Source of the DNA: Methanobacteriota archaeon
Lineage (GTDB): Archaea; Thermoplasmatota; Poseidoniia; Poseidoniales; SP79
Reading direction: 5' to 3'
Assembly (NCBI GenBank): GCA_002715545.1
Contig: PAZI01000058.1
Span: 1-15,288 of the forward strand
Length of the DNA: 15,288 nucleotides
In this document: piece after piece, positions 1 to 6,905 of the stretch
How the letters are laid out: each line of letters starts with the position of its first letter
Numbering within the stretch: the stretch's first letter is position 1
The notes under the pieces: model-generated
What the model was told of the DNA's origin: nothing
Seen by the model: only the letters and a program-made list of their open reading frames with translations
Database searches by the model: none
Program-made: the position numbers and the translations under genes

Positions 1-702
1 CCGGCGTGTGGGCGCCTGATTCGCATGGCTTGGAGTGTTCTCAATGGCCGGGCTACACGCCTGCTTGAGCGTCAACAGGCACTCGATACCTTGGATGATG
101 ACTCCACTGAGGGCATGGATTGGGATGATTGGACATTTGAGTATGATGACGCCTCATATGAATTCACATCGAACATGATCAAGGGTGAGCGTATCGATGA
201 GGTTGAAGCAATGATGTCTCCGAGAATCAGAGGCGGTGGAGGGCGTCCAGTCACCCTTGGTGAATTGATTGAGGGCCTGCGCGTTGCTCATGAGGAAGCA
301 GATATTCGAATGCGTCTTGAACTCACTAGGGAGGAGCGCCGTCAGGCAGTTGATGATGCACTCGGACATGTCAACTCCAAAGTACATAATGAGGATCTTG
401 AGAATGATTTGAGGCGCTCTTGGACATCTATGGTTAACTTGTGTGAGCGTGCAGGGGGTGATAGCATGTCTCTGCGCACTCTGATGAACTCGATCGCTGA
501 ACACGAGCATGCTACTTCTGATGAGGACTGTAAGGAGGTTGAGGCAGCAGCCCTGATCTCTGTGCTATTCATGGCTCGTCGAGGATTGCTTGAGGTCGAA
601 CAGACTAAGCCCAGTTGGGATGATGCTACAATCACTTGCAAAGTACCCCTGGTTGCGGATATTGAAGTGGCCCAAGCATCTGTAAAATCAGGAGGTGGGT
701 GA
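1..702 (+). CDS. scpA: Segregation and condensation protein A (ScpA kleisin), 5'-truncated by window edge
   Basis: Kleisin subunit that bridges the SMC ATPase heads with ScpB and acts in chromosome compaction and segregation in the cytoplasm. The reading frame is open from base 1, and residues before the first ATG (base 25) already match ScpA (the helix ending LIRMAWSVLNGRA resembles the family's AAxLLxxKSxxLL segment). The gene therefore starts outside the window and the ATG at 25 is internal. Seen: the archaeal ScpA signature RGGGGRPVTLGELIEGLR in the middle, and a C-terminal winged-helix segment (ALISVLFMARRGLLEVEQ) that resembles the SMC-head-binding end of ScpA. An acidic insert (about residues 32-60 of the visible fragment, rich in D, E and W) separates the helical N part from the RPVTLGEL motif. 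scpB follows after 3 nt, so the two are very probably cotranscribed; smc may lie upstream but cannot be seen. The stop is TGA. Confidence 0.88.
   Translation, partial: PACGRLIRMAWSVLNGRATRLLERQQALDTLDDDSTEGMDWDDWTFEYDDASYEFTSNMIKGERIDEVEAMMSPRIRGGGGRPVTLGELIEGLRVAHEEADIRMRLELTREERRQAVDDALGHVNSKVHNEDLENDLRRSWTSMVNLCERAGGDSMSLRTLMNSIAEHEHATSDEDCKEVEAAALISVLFMARRGLLEVEQTKPSWDDATITCKVPLVADIEVAQASVKSGGG
691..697 (+). promoter_or_regulatory. Shine-Dalgarno for scpB
   Basis: GGAGGTG lies 8 nt before the scpB ATG at 706, within the last codons of scpA. It supports that start and shows translation of scpB as a downstream gene of the same transcript. Confidence 0.75.
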
Positions 703-705
703 ATC

Positions 706-1269
706 ATGGATCTCGATGAAGCAGCAAGTCATGTTGAAGCACTATTATTCACGCATGAGAAGGCACTCTCTGTGTCTGAACTCGCCGAACGACTTGGCTT
801 ATCGGAGAATGAGGCTGCCGATGCAGTACAACGTCTCAAACGTCACCACCAACGTCGCTCCATCGGTGCCCTGCGTGTGACTGAGGCCGGAAAGGGCTGG
901 ATTCTTGAGATTGATAGTCGTTGGTCAGACCGTCTTGGTGAAGCGGGTCAGGCTCAGATTCCACAACGTCTCCTGACCACTGCTGCGCTTATTGCATATC
1001 ATCAGCCGATGGCGCAGTCCGAACTTGTGCGTCTGATTGGTCAGAAGGCTTACGATCATGTCCGTGATCTTGCGACTGCTGGCCTGATCGACCGCAGAAA
1101 GAATGGGAATTCCAGACGATTAACCACAACGGTTCGCTTCGCTGAACATTTTGGTTGTCCCCATACGTCGCCCAAGGATGTTCGGGCCTGGTTCCGCGAG
1201 AAAGCAGGTGCCCTAGGTCTCGACACGCCTTCTACGGTGACGGTCAATGATTCTCCAACTAACTCCTAA
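706..1269 (+). CDS. scpB: Segregation and condensation protein B (ScpB)
   Basis: ScpB is the winged-helix partner of ScpA in the SMC-kleisin condensin complex; it forms dimers that bind the ScpA linker. The 187-residue length is normal for the family. Seen: an N-terminal winged helix starting VEALLFTHEKALSVSELAE (family form: IEALLFAS..PLS..EL), the central hallmark TAALIAYHQPMAQSELVRL (family form: LAIIAYxQPxTRxEI), and a second wing reading LIDRRKNGNSRRLTTTVRFAEHFG (family form: GLI...GR...Y.TT..FL.YFG). The start is set by a strong ribosome-binding site at 691-697. The gene runs right behind scpA. Its last 11 bases overlap the antisense 3' end of the HMG-CoA reductase gene, so there is no room for a dedicated terminator between them. 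Confidence 0.9.
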   Translation: MDLDEAASHVEALLFTHEKALSVSELAERLGLSENEAADAVQRLKRHHQRRSIGALRVTEAGKGWILEIDSRWSDRLGEAGQAQIPQRLLTTAALIAYHQPMAQSELVRLIGQKAYDHVRDLATAGLIDRRKNGNSRRLTTTVRFAEHFGCPHTSPKDVRAWFREKAGALGLDTPSTVTVNDSPTNS

Positions 1270-2554
1270 TCTCTTGTAGGGCCTTCTCGACGGCCTCCAT
1301 GGTTACGCGTTCTCCTTTTGCATTGACCATGGCTGCAACCTCGTCGATCTCATCTCCGATTGCACCTGCTGTCGCAGCCATGTTGCGTACGTGCAGCTTC
1401 ATGTGGCCGGCTTGGATGCCGACGGTAGCGAGTGCGCGGAGTGCACCTAGATTCTGTGCAAGGCCTGCTGCTGCCATGACGGCTGCGAGTTCACCCGCGG
1501 TCTCAATCCCGAGCAAGGCGATGTTGGCTTTAGCGGCAGGATGAACGCGCACAGCGCCACCGACAAGTCCGACTGCCATTGGTAGTTCGATTGTGCCGAC
1601 AAGGTTTCCTTGCTCGTCCTTTTCCCATGTTGTCAGCGAACCATATACGCGTTCATGTGAAGCATAGCTGTGAGCTCCAGCCTCGATTGCCCTCCAATCC
1701 TGTCCGCAGGCTATGGCAATTGCAGAAATGGCATTCATGATACCTTTGTTGTGCGTTGTTGCCCGATATGGGTCAGCTTCAGCGAAGTGATATGCTTTGA
1801 TGACTCCATTGATTACTTCTTGTCCTTGCTCGGCTCCTTGGTCTGAATCAGCCATATCCTTGGCTGAGAAAATAGCTTTGACGCGGGCTAGGCGGTGAAC
1901 AGCAAGATTACTGATGATCTTCAATACAGGCGTGCCGCCGGTCAGGTCGCCTACGATTGGGGCAATGGTCTCTGCCATTGTGTTCACTGCGTTCGCCCCC
2001 ATGGCGTCCCGACAGTCCACATGCAAGTGGAGGATGAGCATGGGGCCGGAATTGGTCTCGATAAGACGTGGCTGAATTCTCTGGCATCCGCCGCCGAACT
2101 TGACTAGTATGGGATCTACTGCGTTACACTGGGAGATGAGGTCTTGCTCGGCAGCGGCTACGATAGTTACGGCCGACTTTGGATCGGGCAGATCGATAAT
2201 CTGTATTTGGCCAATCATGACCGGATCGTCGCAGTTAGAGGTGAACCCCCCCGTGCTCCGACAACGTTTCGCCATATTCGATGCGGCAGCAACCACTGAA
2301 GGTTCTTCAAGAACGAAGGGGATGAGGTAATCCTTCCCGTCGACAATGAAGTTAGTGGCCACGCCGATGGGGAGTGACATGGTGCCAACGACGTTCTCGA
2401 TGATACGATCGGCTGCTCCTTCACTCAATTCAGCAGTCGACCCCCATGCGTCTTTCTGTTCATGGGTCAGTCCGGCACGCCGTGCGGCTTCATCACGCCG
2501 TTCATCGACCGGGAGTCTGTAGAAGCCTGGGATTCGGGAATCTTCGACGGGCAT
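1259..2554 (-). CDS. mvaA: Class II hydroxymethylglutaryl-CoA reductase
   Basis: Interconverts HMG-CoA and mevalonate, the committed step of the mevalonate route to archaeal isoprenoid lipids. At 431 residues it has the length and motifs of the soluble class II (Pseudomonas mevalonii-type) enzyme, not the class I form common in many archaea. Seen: ENVVGTMSLPIGVATNF (53-69), EEPSVVAAASN (83-93, with the catalytic Glu), DCRDAMGANAVNTM (180-193), HNKGIMN (268-274, catalytic Lys270), GQDWRA (284-289, catalytic Asp286), and QAGHMKLH (381-388, catalytic His384). All four catalytic residues known from P. mevalonii are therefore present. No membrane segment is visible. Known of the family: Archaeoglobus and Thermoplasmatales carry this type, thought to be of bacterial origin. 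The ATG at 2554 starts the family-typical region; no strong ribosome-binding site is seen. It is transcribed divergently from the ORC-like gene and shares its motif-rich control region. Confidence 0.95.
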   Translation of the reverse strand: MPVEDSRIPGFYRLPVDERRDEAARRAGLTHEQKDAWGSTAELSEGAADRIIENVVGTMSLPIGVATNFIVDGKDYLIPFVLEEPSVVAAASNMAKRCRSTGGFTSNCDDPVMIGQIQIIDLPDPKSAVTIVAAAEQDLISQCNAVDPILVKFGGGCQRIQPRLIETNSGPMLILHLHVDCRDAMGANAVNTMAETIAPIVGDLTGGTPVLKIISNLAVHRLARVKAIFSAKDMADSDQGAEQGQEVINGVIKAYHFAEADPYRATTHNKGIMNAISAIAIACGQDWRAIEAGAHSYASHERVYGSLTTWEKDEQGNLVGTIELPMAVGLVGGAVRVHPAAKANIALLGIETAGELAAVMAAAGLAQNLGALRALATVGIQAGHMKLHVRNMAATAGAIGDEIDEVAAMVNAKGERVTMEAVEKALQEIRS

Positions 2555-2620
2555 GGTGCTCGGAGTAGGTCAATGCGTTTGATGGTTGATGTGATTGTCC
2601 TGGGTTTTGAACGGCTCTAA

Positions 2621-2750
2621 CATGTTAATTAACGCGTTAATGTCGCGTTAACGGCCCGCAGTAACACATTGTTAACACGTTAATCTAATTCAACCAAGGC
2701 TCTCCGGTTCGCCGATGAACGCGTTACAAACCCTCTTATTGATGTGTTAA
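2621..2750. promoter_or_regulatory. Array of GTTAA-type motifs in the divergent HMG-CoA reductase / ORC-like control region
   Basis: Within 130 bases, GTTAA half-sites or their complements occur at 2624-2628, 2629-2633 (reverse), 2636-2640, 2647-2651, 2671-2675, 2679-2683 and 2746-2750, with a variant GCGTTAC at 2721-2727. Several are palindromic: the 14-bp perfect palindrome ATTAACGCGTTAAT (2628-2641), CGTTAACG (2646-2653) and TGTTAACA (2670-2677). I see no comparable cluster elsewhere in the window. The placement between divergent genes suggests an operator array for a winged-helix regulator, possibly the neighbouring ORC-like/wHTH protein acting on itself, or binding sites for a replication initiator. 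It does not resemble the known archaeal origin recognition box (GTTCCAGTGGAAAC). Confidence 0.6.
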
Positions 2751-2806
2751 TGGACCGAAATAACATATACCGAGTCGAGCGGCACACATACGTGGTCTCA
2801 GAGGTC

Positions 2807-2815
2807 GAGGTGGAG
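2807..2815 (+). promoter_or_regulatory. Shine-Dalgarno that favours the ATG at 2825 for the ORC-like gene
   Basis: GAGGTGGAG sits 9 nt before the ATG at 2825. The alternative in-frame starts (GTG at 2744, ATG at 2750) have no such site and fall inside the last GTTAA motif, so 2825 is preferred. A TATA-like AACATATAC at 2762-2770 is correctly placed to give a short leader before 2825. Confidence 0.5.
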
Positions 2816-2824
2816 TTTCCACCC

Positions 2825-4273
2825 ATGCGTCAGAATCCCTTTGCCCTCCGCCCTCTCAGAGCTGATGAAGGCGAGCTCTTCGTCGGTCGAGATGCGATGG
2901 TTCGTCGTATCTTCGAGGCCGTACGTTTCGGGACGCCTCGACATTTCCTCATCAAAGGACCACGTGGTGGTGGCCGGACCAGTCTGCTGGGTTCAGTGGC
3001 AGGCATGGCAGAGTTGTCCTACATCCACAGCATGTTGCCTGAAGATGGTTGTATTGATCGCTTTCTCTCTGAGATGTACTGCAGTCTCGTAGGCTTCGAA
3101 TCGCCGAATGGTGGCCGAGCATCGATTATCGATCAGATTATCGCTTCCACCACGCCCTCGTCTTCAGGTCAGTTAGCCTTGATCATGTTCGATGACCCTT
3201 CCCTTGCACCAGACGTGTTCAGTGGTCTGTTCAAACGTACCCAGTCCCTTCTTCGGCGCTTGGATGCAGTCATTGTTGTAGCAGTGACTGATGATCAATA
3301 CGCTCAGTTCGATGAACATCTTGTCGACCAGTTCGAGGTACTCGACCCGGTCGCCGAGTTTGATGATAAGGTAGTAGCCTCATTGATCGAGGCTCGCATT
3401 CAAGGCGCTACATCGCAGCCTTGGTCTGCCCCCGAAGACCTCATCGCTGTCGTCATGGAACAGTCAGGGGGTTTGCCCGCCAAGGTTGTTCGCCTCATGA
3501 GAGATTACATCGATGTTCGTCGATTGGATCGAGCTGAGCATGCTGATGTCACTGAATTACGGATGCGTTTACGAGAGAAGAGTCTTGCATCTGAAGTCGA
3601 CCAACCAGTGTCATTACCTTCCCAGGGAGCTATGGTAGCGAGTGCTGGCATTGCGACCACGACTGCCGAATGGACCACTACTCAGCAAACCCCTTCAGGT
3701 GATTCCGAACCCGCTACCGAAGCATTTGAAGCGCCCCTTGTCGATGAAGGGGCCCTCTCTCTCCCACCAGTTCCTTGGGTGGATGAGCAGGCAGGTGCTG
3801 AGTTAACTGGGGGTGGTTTCACGGCACCTCCCCCTTCAGTCTCGGGCTCTTTTGGAGGATTGAGCCAACGTCACCGAGTCACCACCGATGCTATGGAAGA
3901 TGCCGAGATGCGATCCCTAGGCCAGATTCCGGTCCCCGAGCCGAAAGGTCATTTGATTCAATCCGCTAGCGAACCAATAGCGCCTTTGATTGCTGACATT
4001 CCTGCTCAAGTCGCTCCTCCATTGGATATACATCTTCTCAAGAAGAACGAGATATCTCTGCTCCTGCGAGCTAGAGTGGGTCCACTTTCTCCATCTGATG
4101 GAGAACTTCTCGAACATCTCGGGGTTGGTCGTCCCCGCCTCTCACAGATTCTGAATCATCTTACGCGTGAAGGCTGGCTCATCTCTCGCAAAGAGGGTCG
4201 ACGTCGCCTCTTTGAGTTGAATACAGAATCGGCGGCACTGATTGCAGAACTTGTAGCAAGGGAGGTGGGATGA
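2825..4273 (+). CDS. Orc1/Cdc6-like AAA+ protein with altered Walker A and C-terminal winged helix
   Basis: About 482 residues. The N-terminus (NPFALRP.., FVGRDAMVRRIFEAV) and the P-loop region resemble archaeal Orc1/Cdc6 and related AAA+ ATPases. Seen: a Walker A-like GPRGGGRT at 45-52, where the nucleotide-binding Lys is replaced by Arg51; a Walker B-like LALIMFDD (117-124) ending DD in place of the usual DE; helical segments resembling an AAA+ lid (about 175-255, SGGLPAKVVRLMRDYID); a Pro/Ser/Thr/Glu-rich, probably disordered linker (about 256-400); and a C-terminal winged helix (405-468; ELLEHLGVGRPRLSQILNHL then LTREGWLISRKEGRRRLFELN). The start at 2825 is chosen for its ribosome-binding site; an upstream GTG (2744) would add 27 residues. 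It overlaps the next gene by ATGA and heads a run ending in a canonical Orc1/Cdc6. Likely a DNA-binding paralogue with weak or no ATP hydrolysis; a regulator role is equally possible. The specific function is unknown. Confidence 0.7.
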   Translation: MRQNPFALRPLRADEGELFVGRDAMVRRIFEAVRFGTPRHFLIKGPRGGGRTSLLGSVAGMAELSYIHSMLPEDGCIDRFLSEMYCSLVGFESPNGGRASIIDQIIASTTPSSSGQLALIMFDDPSLAPDVFSGLFKRTQSLLRRLDAVIVVAVTDDQYAQFDEHLVDQFEVLDPVAEFDDKVVASLIEARIQGATSQPWSAPEDLIAVVMEQSGGLPAKVVRLMRDYIDVRRLDRAEHADVTELRMRLREKSLASEVDQPVSLPSQGAMVASAGIATTTAEWTTTQQTPSGDSEPATEAFEAPLVDEGALSLPPVPWVDEQAGAELTGGGFTAPPPSVSGSFGGLSQRHRVTTDAMEDAEMRSLGQIPVPEPKGHLIQSASEPIAPLIADIPAQVAPPLDIHLLKKNEISLLLRARVGPLSPSDGELLEHLGVGRPRLSQILNHLTREGWLISRKEGRRRLFELNTESAALIAELVAREVG

Positions 4274-5316
4274 TCGAAGAATCGGCTTACACTGTAGCGT
4301 GGTCATCTCTGCTCGATGGTCCTGTGACTTCATTGGCAGTCGATGGGCGTGATGTGTTCGTTGCTTCAGGGCATGAGGTGGTACATCTCTCCGAGGATGG
4401 GGTGGTGAAATGGTCACACCGATTACGTACCTCGGTGTATCAGGTGAAGGTTGCAGGAGATACGGTTGCAGCTCTCTCAGGACCAGATATGTGGCTGCTC
4501 GATAGGAAGGATGGAGAGCCACGTCTTGATTCGCGCCGAGTTCCAGGTGGATTCCGGTGTGTGTCTGCGCGACCCGGTGGGGGCTGGCTCGCAGCTGATA
4601 GGGGTGATCACCTCCATCTCTTTGCAGAACATGGCCGAGGTATTCGACGACTACGCGCGGGGGGGGTGCGTTCGATTGCGGGGTGGTTCGATCGCGAACA
4701 TCTGTTATCCCATGCGGTAGATGGGCGTCTCGCAGTAGTGCTCGTTGAAGGCGAGGGGCAGCGTAGATTCATTGAAGACCGAGTTTGGGCTTGGGTGAGC
4801 CCGATGCAGAGTAATTCTGTTCTTCTTGCAACCCCTGATGGACGCCTGTATGTCGGTCGACCAAACCCATGGGGCTGGGACCATCTTGACCATGCTCGAG
4901 TTCCCGACATGCTCGATCCAACCAGTGCAGCCCCAGTCCATGATGGGTGGATTGCTATCGATGTCAGTGGAGAATTGCGCAAAGTGCCCGCCGAAGACGA
5001 TGGCGCACCTCTGCTTGAAGCCTCAGTTGATTGGGTGGAGAGCAATGGTTCCGATGGTCTGCTCGTTGCTGACCGCCGGGGCCTGATACGTTGGTTGAAC
5101 GCTTCGGATGCCGAAATGCAGCGCTCTGATGAATTACGCCTCCGCGCTCGCCAGACGCGAGAAGCGATGGGTTGGGAGCAACGGGCACAGGTGTTCGAGA
5201 GAGCCAAGGATCTCGAGGATGCAGGCGCCTATTCTCAAGCAATTCAACTGTATCGCTCCCTCGGCCGCGATGAAGATGTCCATCGCCTCCTTGCCATTCA
5301 GGAGTCGGACCGATGA
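4270..5316 (+). CDS. Beta-propeller (WD40/PQQ-like) protein with C-terminal helical tail
   Basis: 348 residues, no signal peptide or membrane segment, so probably cytoplasmic. Residues 10-280 contain repeated short strands with DG turns and aromatic ends, spaced about 40 residues apart (VTSLAVDGRDVFVASG, VYQVKVAGDTVAALSG, FRCVSARPGGGWLAADRG, VRSIAGWFDREHLLSHAVDG, NSVLLATPDGRLYVG, PVHDGWIAIDVSGELRKV, SDGLLVADRRGLIRWLN). This is the pattern of a six- to seven-bladed propeller. Residues 285-345 are helical and resemble one TPR-like hairpin (AQVFERAKDLEDAGAYSQA followed by IQLYRSLGRDEDVHRLL). The start codon overlaps the stop of the ORC-like gene (ATGA), with GGAGGT just upstream, and the end overlaps the DUF357 gene in the same way, implying translational coupling. 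Propellers of this sort are usually protein-docking scaffolds; I do not recognise a named family, and no catalytic residues are evident. Confidence 0.65.
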   Translation: MIEESAYTVAWSSLLDGPVTSLAVDGRDVFVASGHEVVHLSEDGVVKWSHRLRTSVYQVKVAGDTVAALSGPDMWLLDRKDGEPRLDSRRVPGGFRCVSARPGGGWLAADRGDHLHLFAEHGRGIRRLRAGGVRSIAGWFDREHLLSHAVDGRLAVVLVEGEGQRRFIEDRVWAWVSPMQSNSVLLATPDGRLYVGRPNPWGWDHLDHARVPDMLDPTSAAPVHDGWIAIDVSGELRKVPAEDDGAPLLEASVDWVESNGSDGLLVADRRGLIRWLNASDAEMQRSDELRLRARQTREAMGWEQRAQVFERAKDLEDAGAYSQAIQLYRSLGRDEDVHRLLAIQESDR

Positions 5317-5615
5317 GTTCTCCGGATCTTGTGACGATGACGCCCAAGCGGGCTCTCGCCTCGATAGAGCTCACAAAGGAGGCGCGCCGTCTTCTCACGC
5401 CCCTCTCATCCTCTCCTTCTCATCTAGGTCGTGCTCTTGAGGACATGCTCCGCATGTGTGATGATTATGTGTCCGATGCCATGACGTTCTTGGAGTCAGG
5501 CGATCTGATACGTGCTCATGCTGCTGCGAGTTATGCTCATGCTTGGTTGGATGCATCTGTGCGTCTTGGTCTAGCCGATGGTCATGGTGATGATCGTCTC
5601 TTCACCTTACCCTGA
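5313..5615 (+). CDS. DUF357 family protein
   Basis: A 100-residue, all-helical small protein. The region LGRALEDMLRMCDDYVSDAM (38-57), then the FLESGDLIRAHAAASYAHA segment (59-77) and WLDASVRLGL (78-87) match the archaeal DUF357 pattern (a Met-x-x-Tyr-x-x-DA helix, then GDxxxAxAxxxYAxxWLDAxxRLG). Family function is not established. The ATG overlaps the stop codon of the propeller gene, and GGAG lies 8 nt before it at 5301-5304. A second in-frame ATG at 5337 is less well supported. It stands 53 nt before the canonical Orc1/Cdc6 gene and is very likely on the same transcript as the two genes before it. Confidence 0.8.
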   Translation: MSSPDLVTMTPKRALASIELTKEARRLLTPLSSSPSHLGRALEDMLRMCDDYVSDAMTFLESGDLIRAHAAASYAHAWLDASVRLGLADGHGDDRLFTLP

Positions 5616-5668
5616 TAATCACCTGTAACGAGAACTTCAAGAACGACGAGTGAATGATGGAGATATGT

Positions 5669-6847
5669 ATGGCTTCTTATCTTGACAGAATTGGTGCGGG
5701 CTTGGTTATCAATGATCCAACACCTCTTGAGTATGAGTTCGTGCCGAATGAACTCAAGGGTCGGGACACGGAATTAGGTCGTCTAGCGACACTGTTCAGT
5801 GGCATCGACCGTCCCGGCGTTAGCCGTCAGGCTTTGCTCACAGGCCCAGTGGGCTCGGGTAAGACAGTCACTGCCCGTACATTTGGTAGAGACCTGGAGC
5901 GCCATCTTGCACCTACGCGCCCACTGAAGGTCGCCCGAGTCAATTGTCGATCCCATCCGACGATGCCTCAAGTCCTCCAGCGAATCATCACTTCAATCGA
6001 TGCCCGGCATCCTGAGCGTGGGTTCGGCAGTGGTGAAATCCTACAATCGTTACGGCGTCAACTGCTTGGTGCCGGGCTTCATCTGCTGGTTATTCTCGAT
6101 GAGGTCGATCATCTGATTATTCGTGATGGTGCAGACTTGATCTATCAGTTGTTGCGAATCGATGAAGAACACGAGGCGACCGGTTCGATATCGCTGATTA
6201 TGATCAGTGTGGAACCCATTATTGAGCGTCTGGAACCATCGATCATCTCTCGACTGGGTCGTAGCAATGCACTCTCCTTATCCTCCTATACTGTGGATGA
6301 ACTTGAAGCAATCATCGAGCAACGGGCCCATCTGGCACTTTCTCCGGCTTCTTTCGATCAGAGGCTACTTCGTCTCATCGCCGAGGCTGCCGGAGAATCA
6401 GGGGATGCTAGAGTTGCTATTGAGCTGCTCAGTGACGCAGCGAAGGAAGCGGAGAATAGGGGCCAGCGAGAGATCCGCTCATCAGATGTGCAGTCTTATG
6501 CTGCAGAATCAAGGCCTTCATCGGCATTCGATCCAGCAGTCATCGATGAATTATCACAACATTGCCGCCTCATTCTGCTCGCTATCTCTCGACGTCTGAA
6601 GCGGGAGCCTGAGATCTCCACAGGTGAGGTCGAGAATCTGTATCACATCGTCTGCGAGGAATTCGAGGTAAAGCCGTGCGGACATACCACCGTCTGGAAT
6701 CATCTCAATCATCTACGTGAGATAGGTGCTATCGAGAGACGTCACGGAACCACGGGCAAAGGCAGAGGGAGAACTCAGCACTTTTCGATGCCGACGTTGA
6801 TTCCAGGTGTTGTCGTTCAAAACCTTGAGCGTCAATGTTCTAGGTGA
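5669..6847 (+). CDS. cdc6: Orc1/Cdc6 replication initiator
   Basis: AAA+ origin-recognition ATPase that marks replication origins and helps load the MCM helicase. About 392 residues, the usual length. Seen (numbering from 5669): FVPNELKGRDTELGRL (24-39), Walker A GPVGSGKT (59-66), Walker B LLVILDEVDHL (139-149), sensor 1 region LIMISVEP (176-183), and sensor 2 GDARVAIELL (245-254, with Arg248). The C-terminus is a winged helix (about 315-372) ending in the wing RRHGTTGKGRGRTQHFSM. The family's sensor 1 usually reads IGISND; here the Asn position appears to be Val. The start is ambiguous: ATGs at 5654 and 5657 also fit, but GGAG at 5659-5662 is well spaced for 5669. Such genes often lie beside an origin. 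It ends 58 nt before the translation cluster and probably closes the four-gene run from 2825. Confidence 0.93.
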   Translation: MASYLDRIGAGLVINDPTPLEYEFVPNELKGRDTELGRLATLFSGIDRPGVSRQALLTGPVGSGKTVTARTFGRDLERHLAPTRPLKVARVNCRSHPTMPQVLQRIITSIDARHPERGFGSGEILQSLRRQLLGAGLHLLVILDEVDHLIIRDGADLIYQLLRIDEEHEATGSISLIMISVEPIIERLEPSIISRLGRSNALSLSSYTVDELEAIIEQRAHLALSPASFDQRLLRLIAEAAGESGDARVAIELLSDAAKEAENRGQREIRSSDVQSYAAESRPSSAFDPAVIDELSQHCRLILLAISRRLKREPEISTGEVENLYHIVCEEFEVKPCGHTTVWNHLNHLREIGAIERRHGTTGKGRGRTQHFSMPTLIPGVVVQNLERQCSR

Positions 6848-6905
6848 TGGCATCCCGAAGCGCTTTTGAGGAGGTCACAGGTCGCAAGGGCGCAGAGGGT
6901 ATCTA

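Noticed and set aside
2621..2750. CRISPR array or classical origin recognition boxes
   Set aside because: Repeats are only 5-14 bp with irregular spacing and no spacer structure, and they do not match the known archaeal origin box. Kept only as an operator/initiator-site candidate.
4608..5207. Long open frame on the minus strand inside the propeller gene (199 codons)
   Set aside because: It is antisense to a gene with a clear propeller pattern and ATGA coupling on both sides; its translation is Arg/Ser-rich without family motifs, typical of a shadow frame.
6869..6876. GAGGAGGT site upstream of rps6e, possibly marking an earlier start or a small gene
   Set aside because: It is too far from GTG 6906, an in-frame stop lies at 6867-6869, and no start codon in any frame follows it at proper spacing with a meaningful reading frame.
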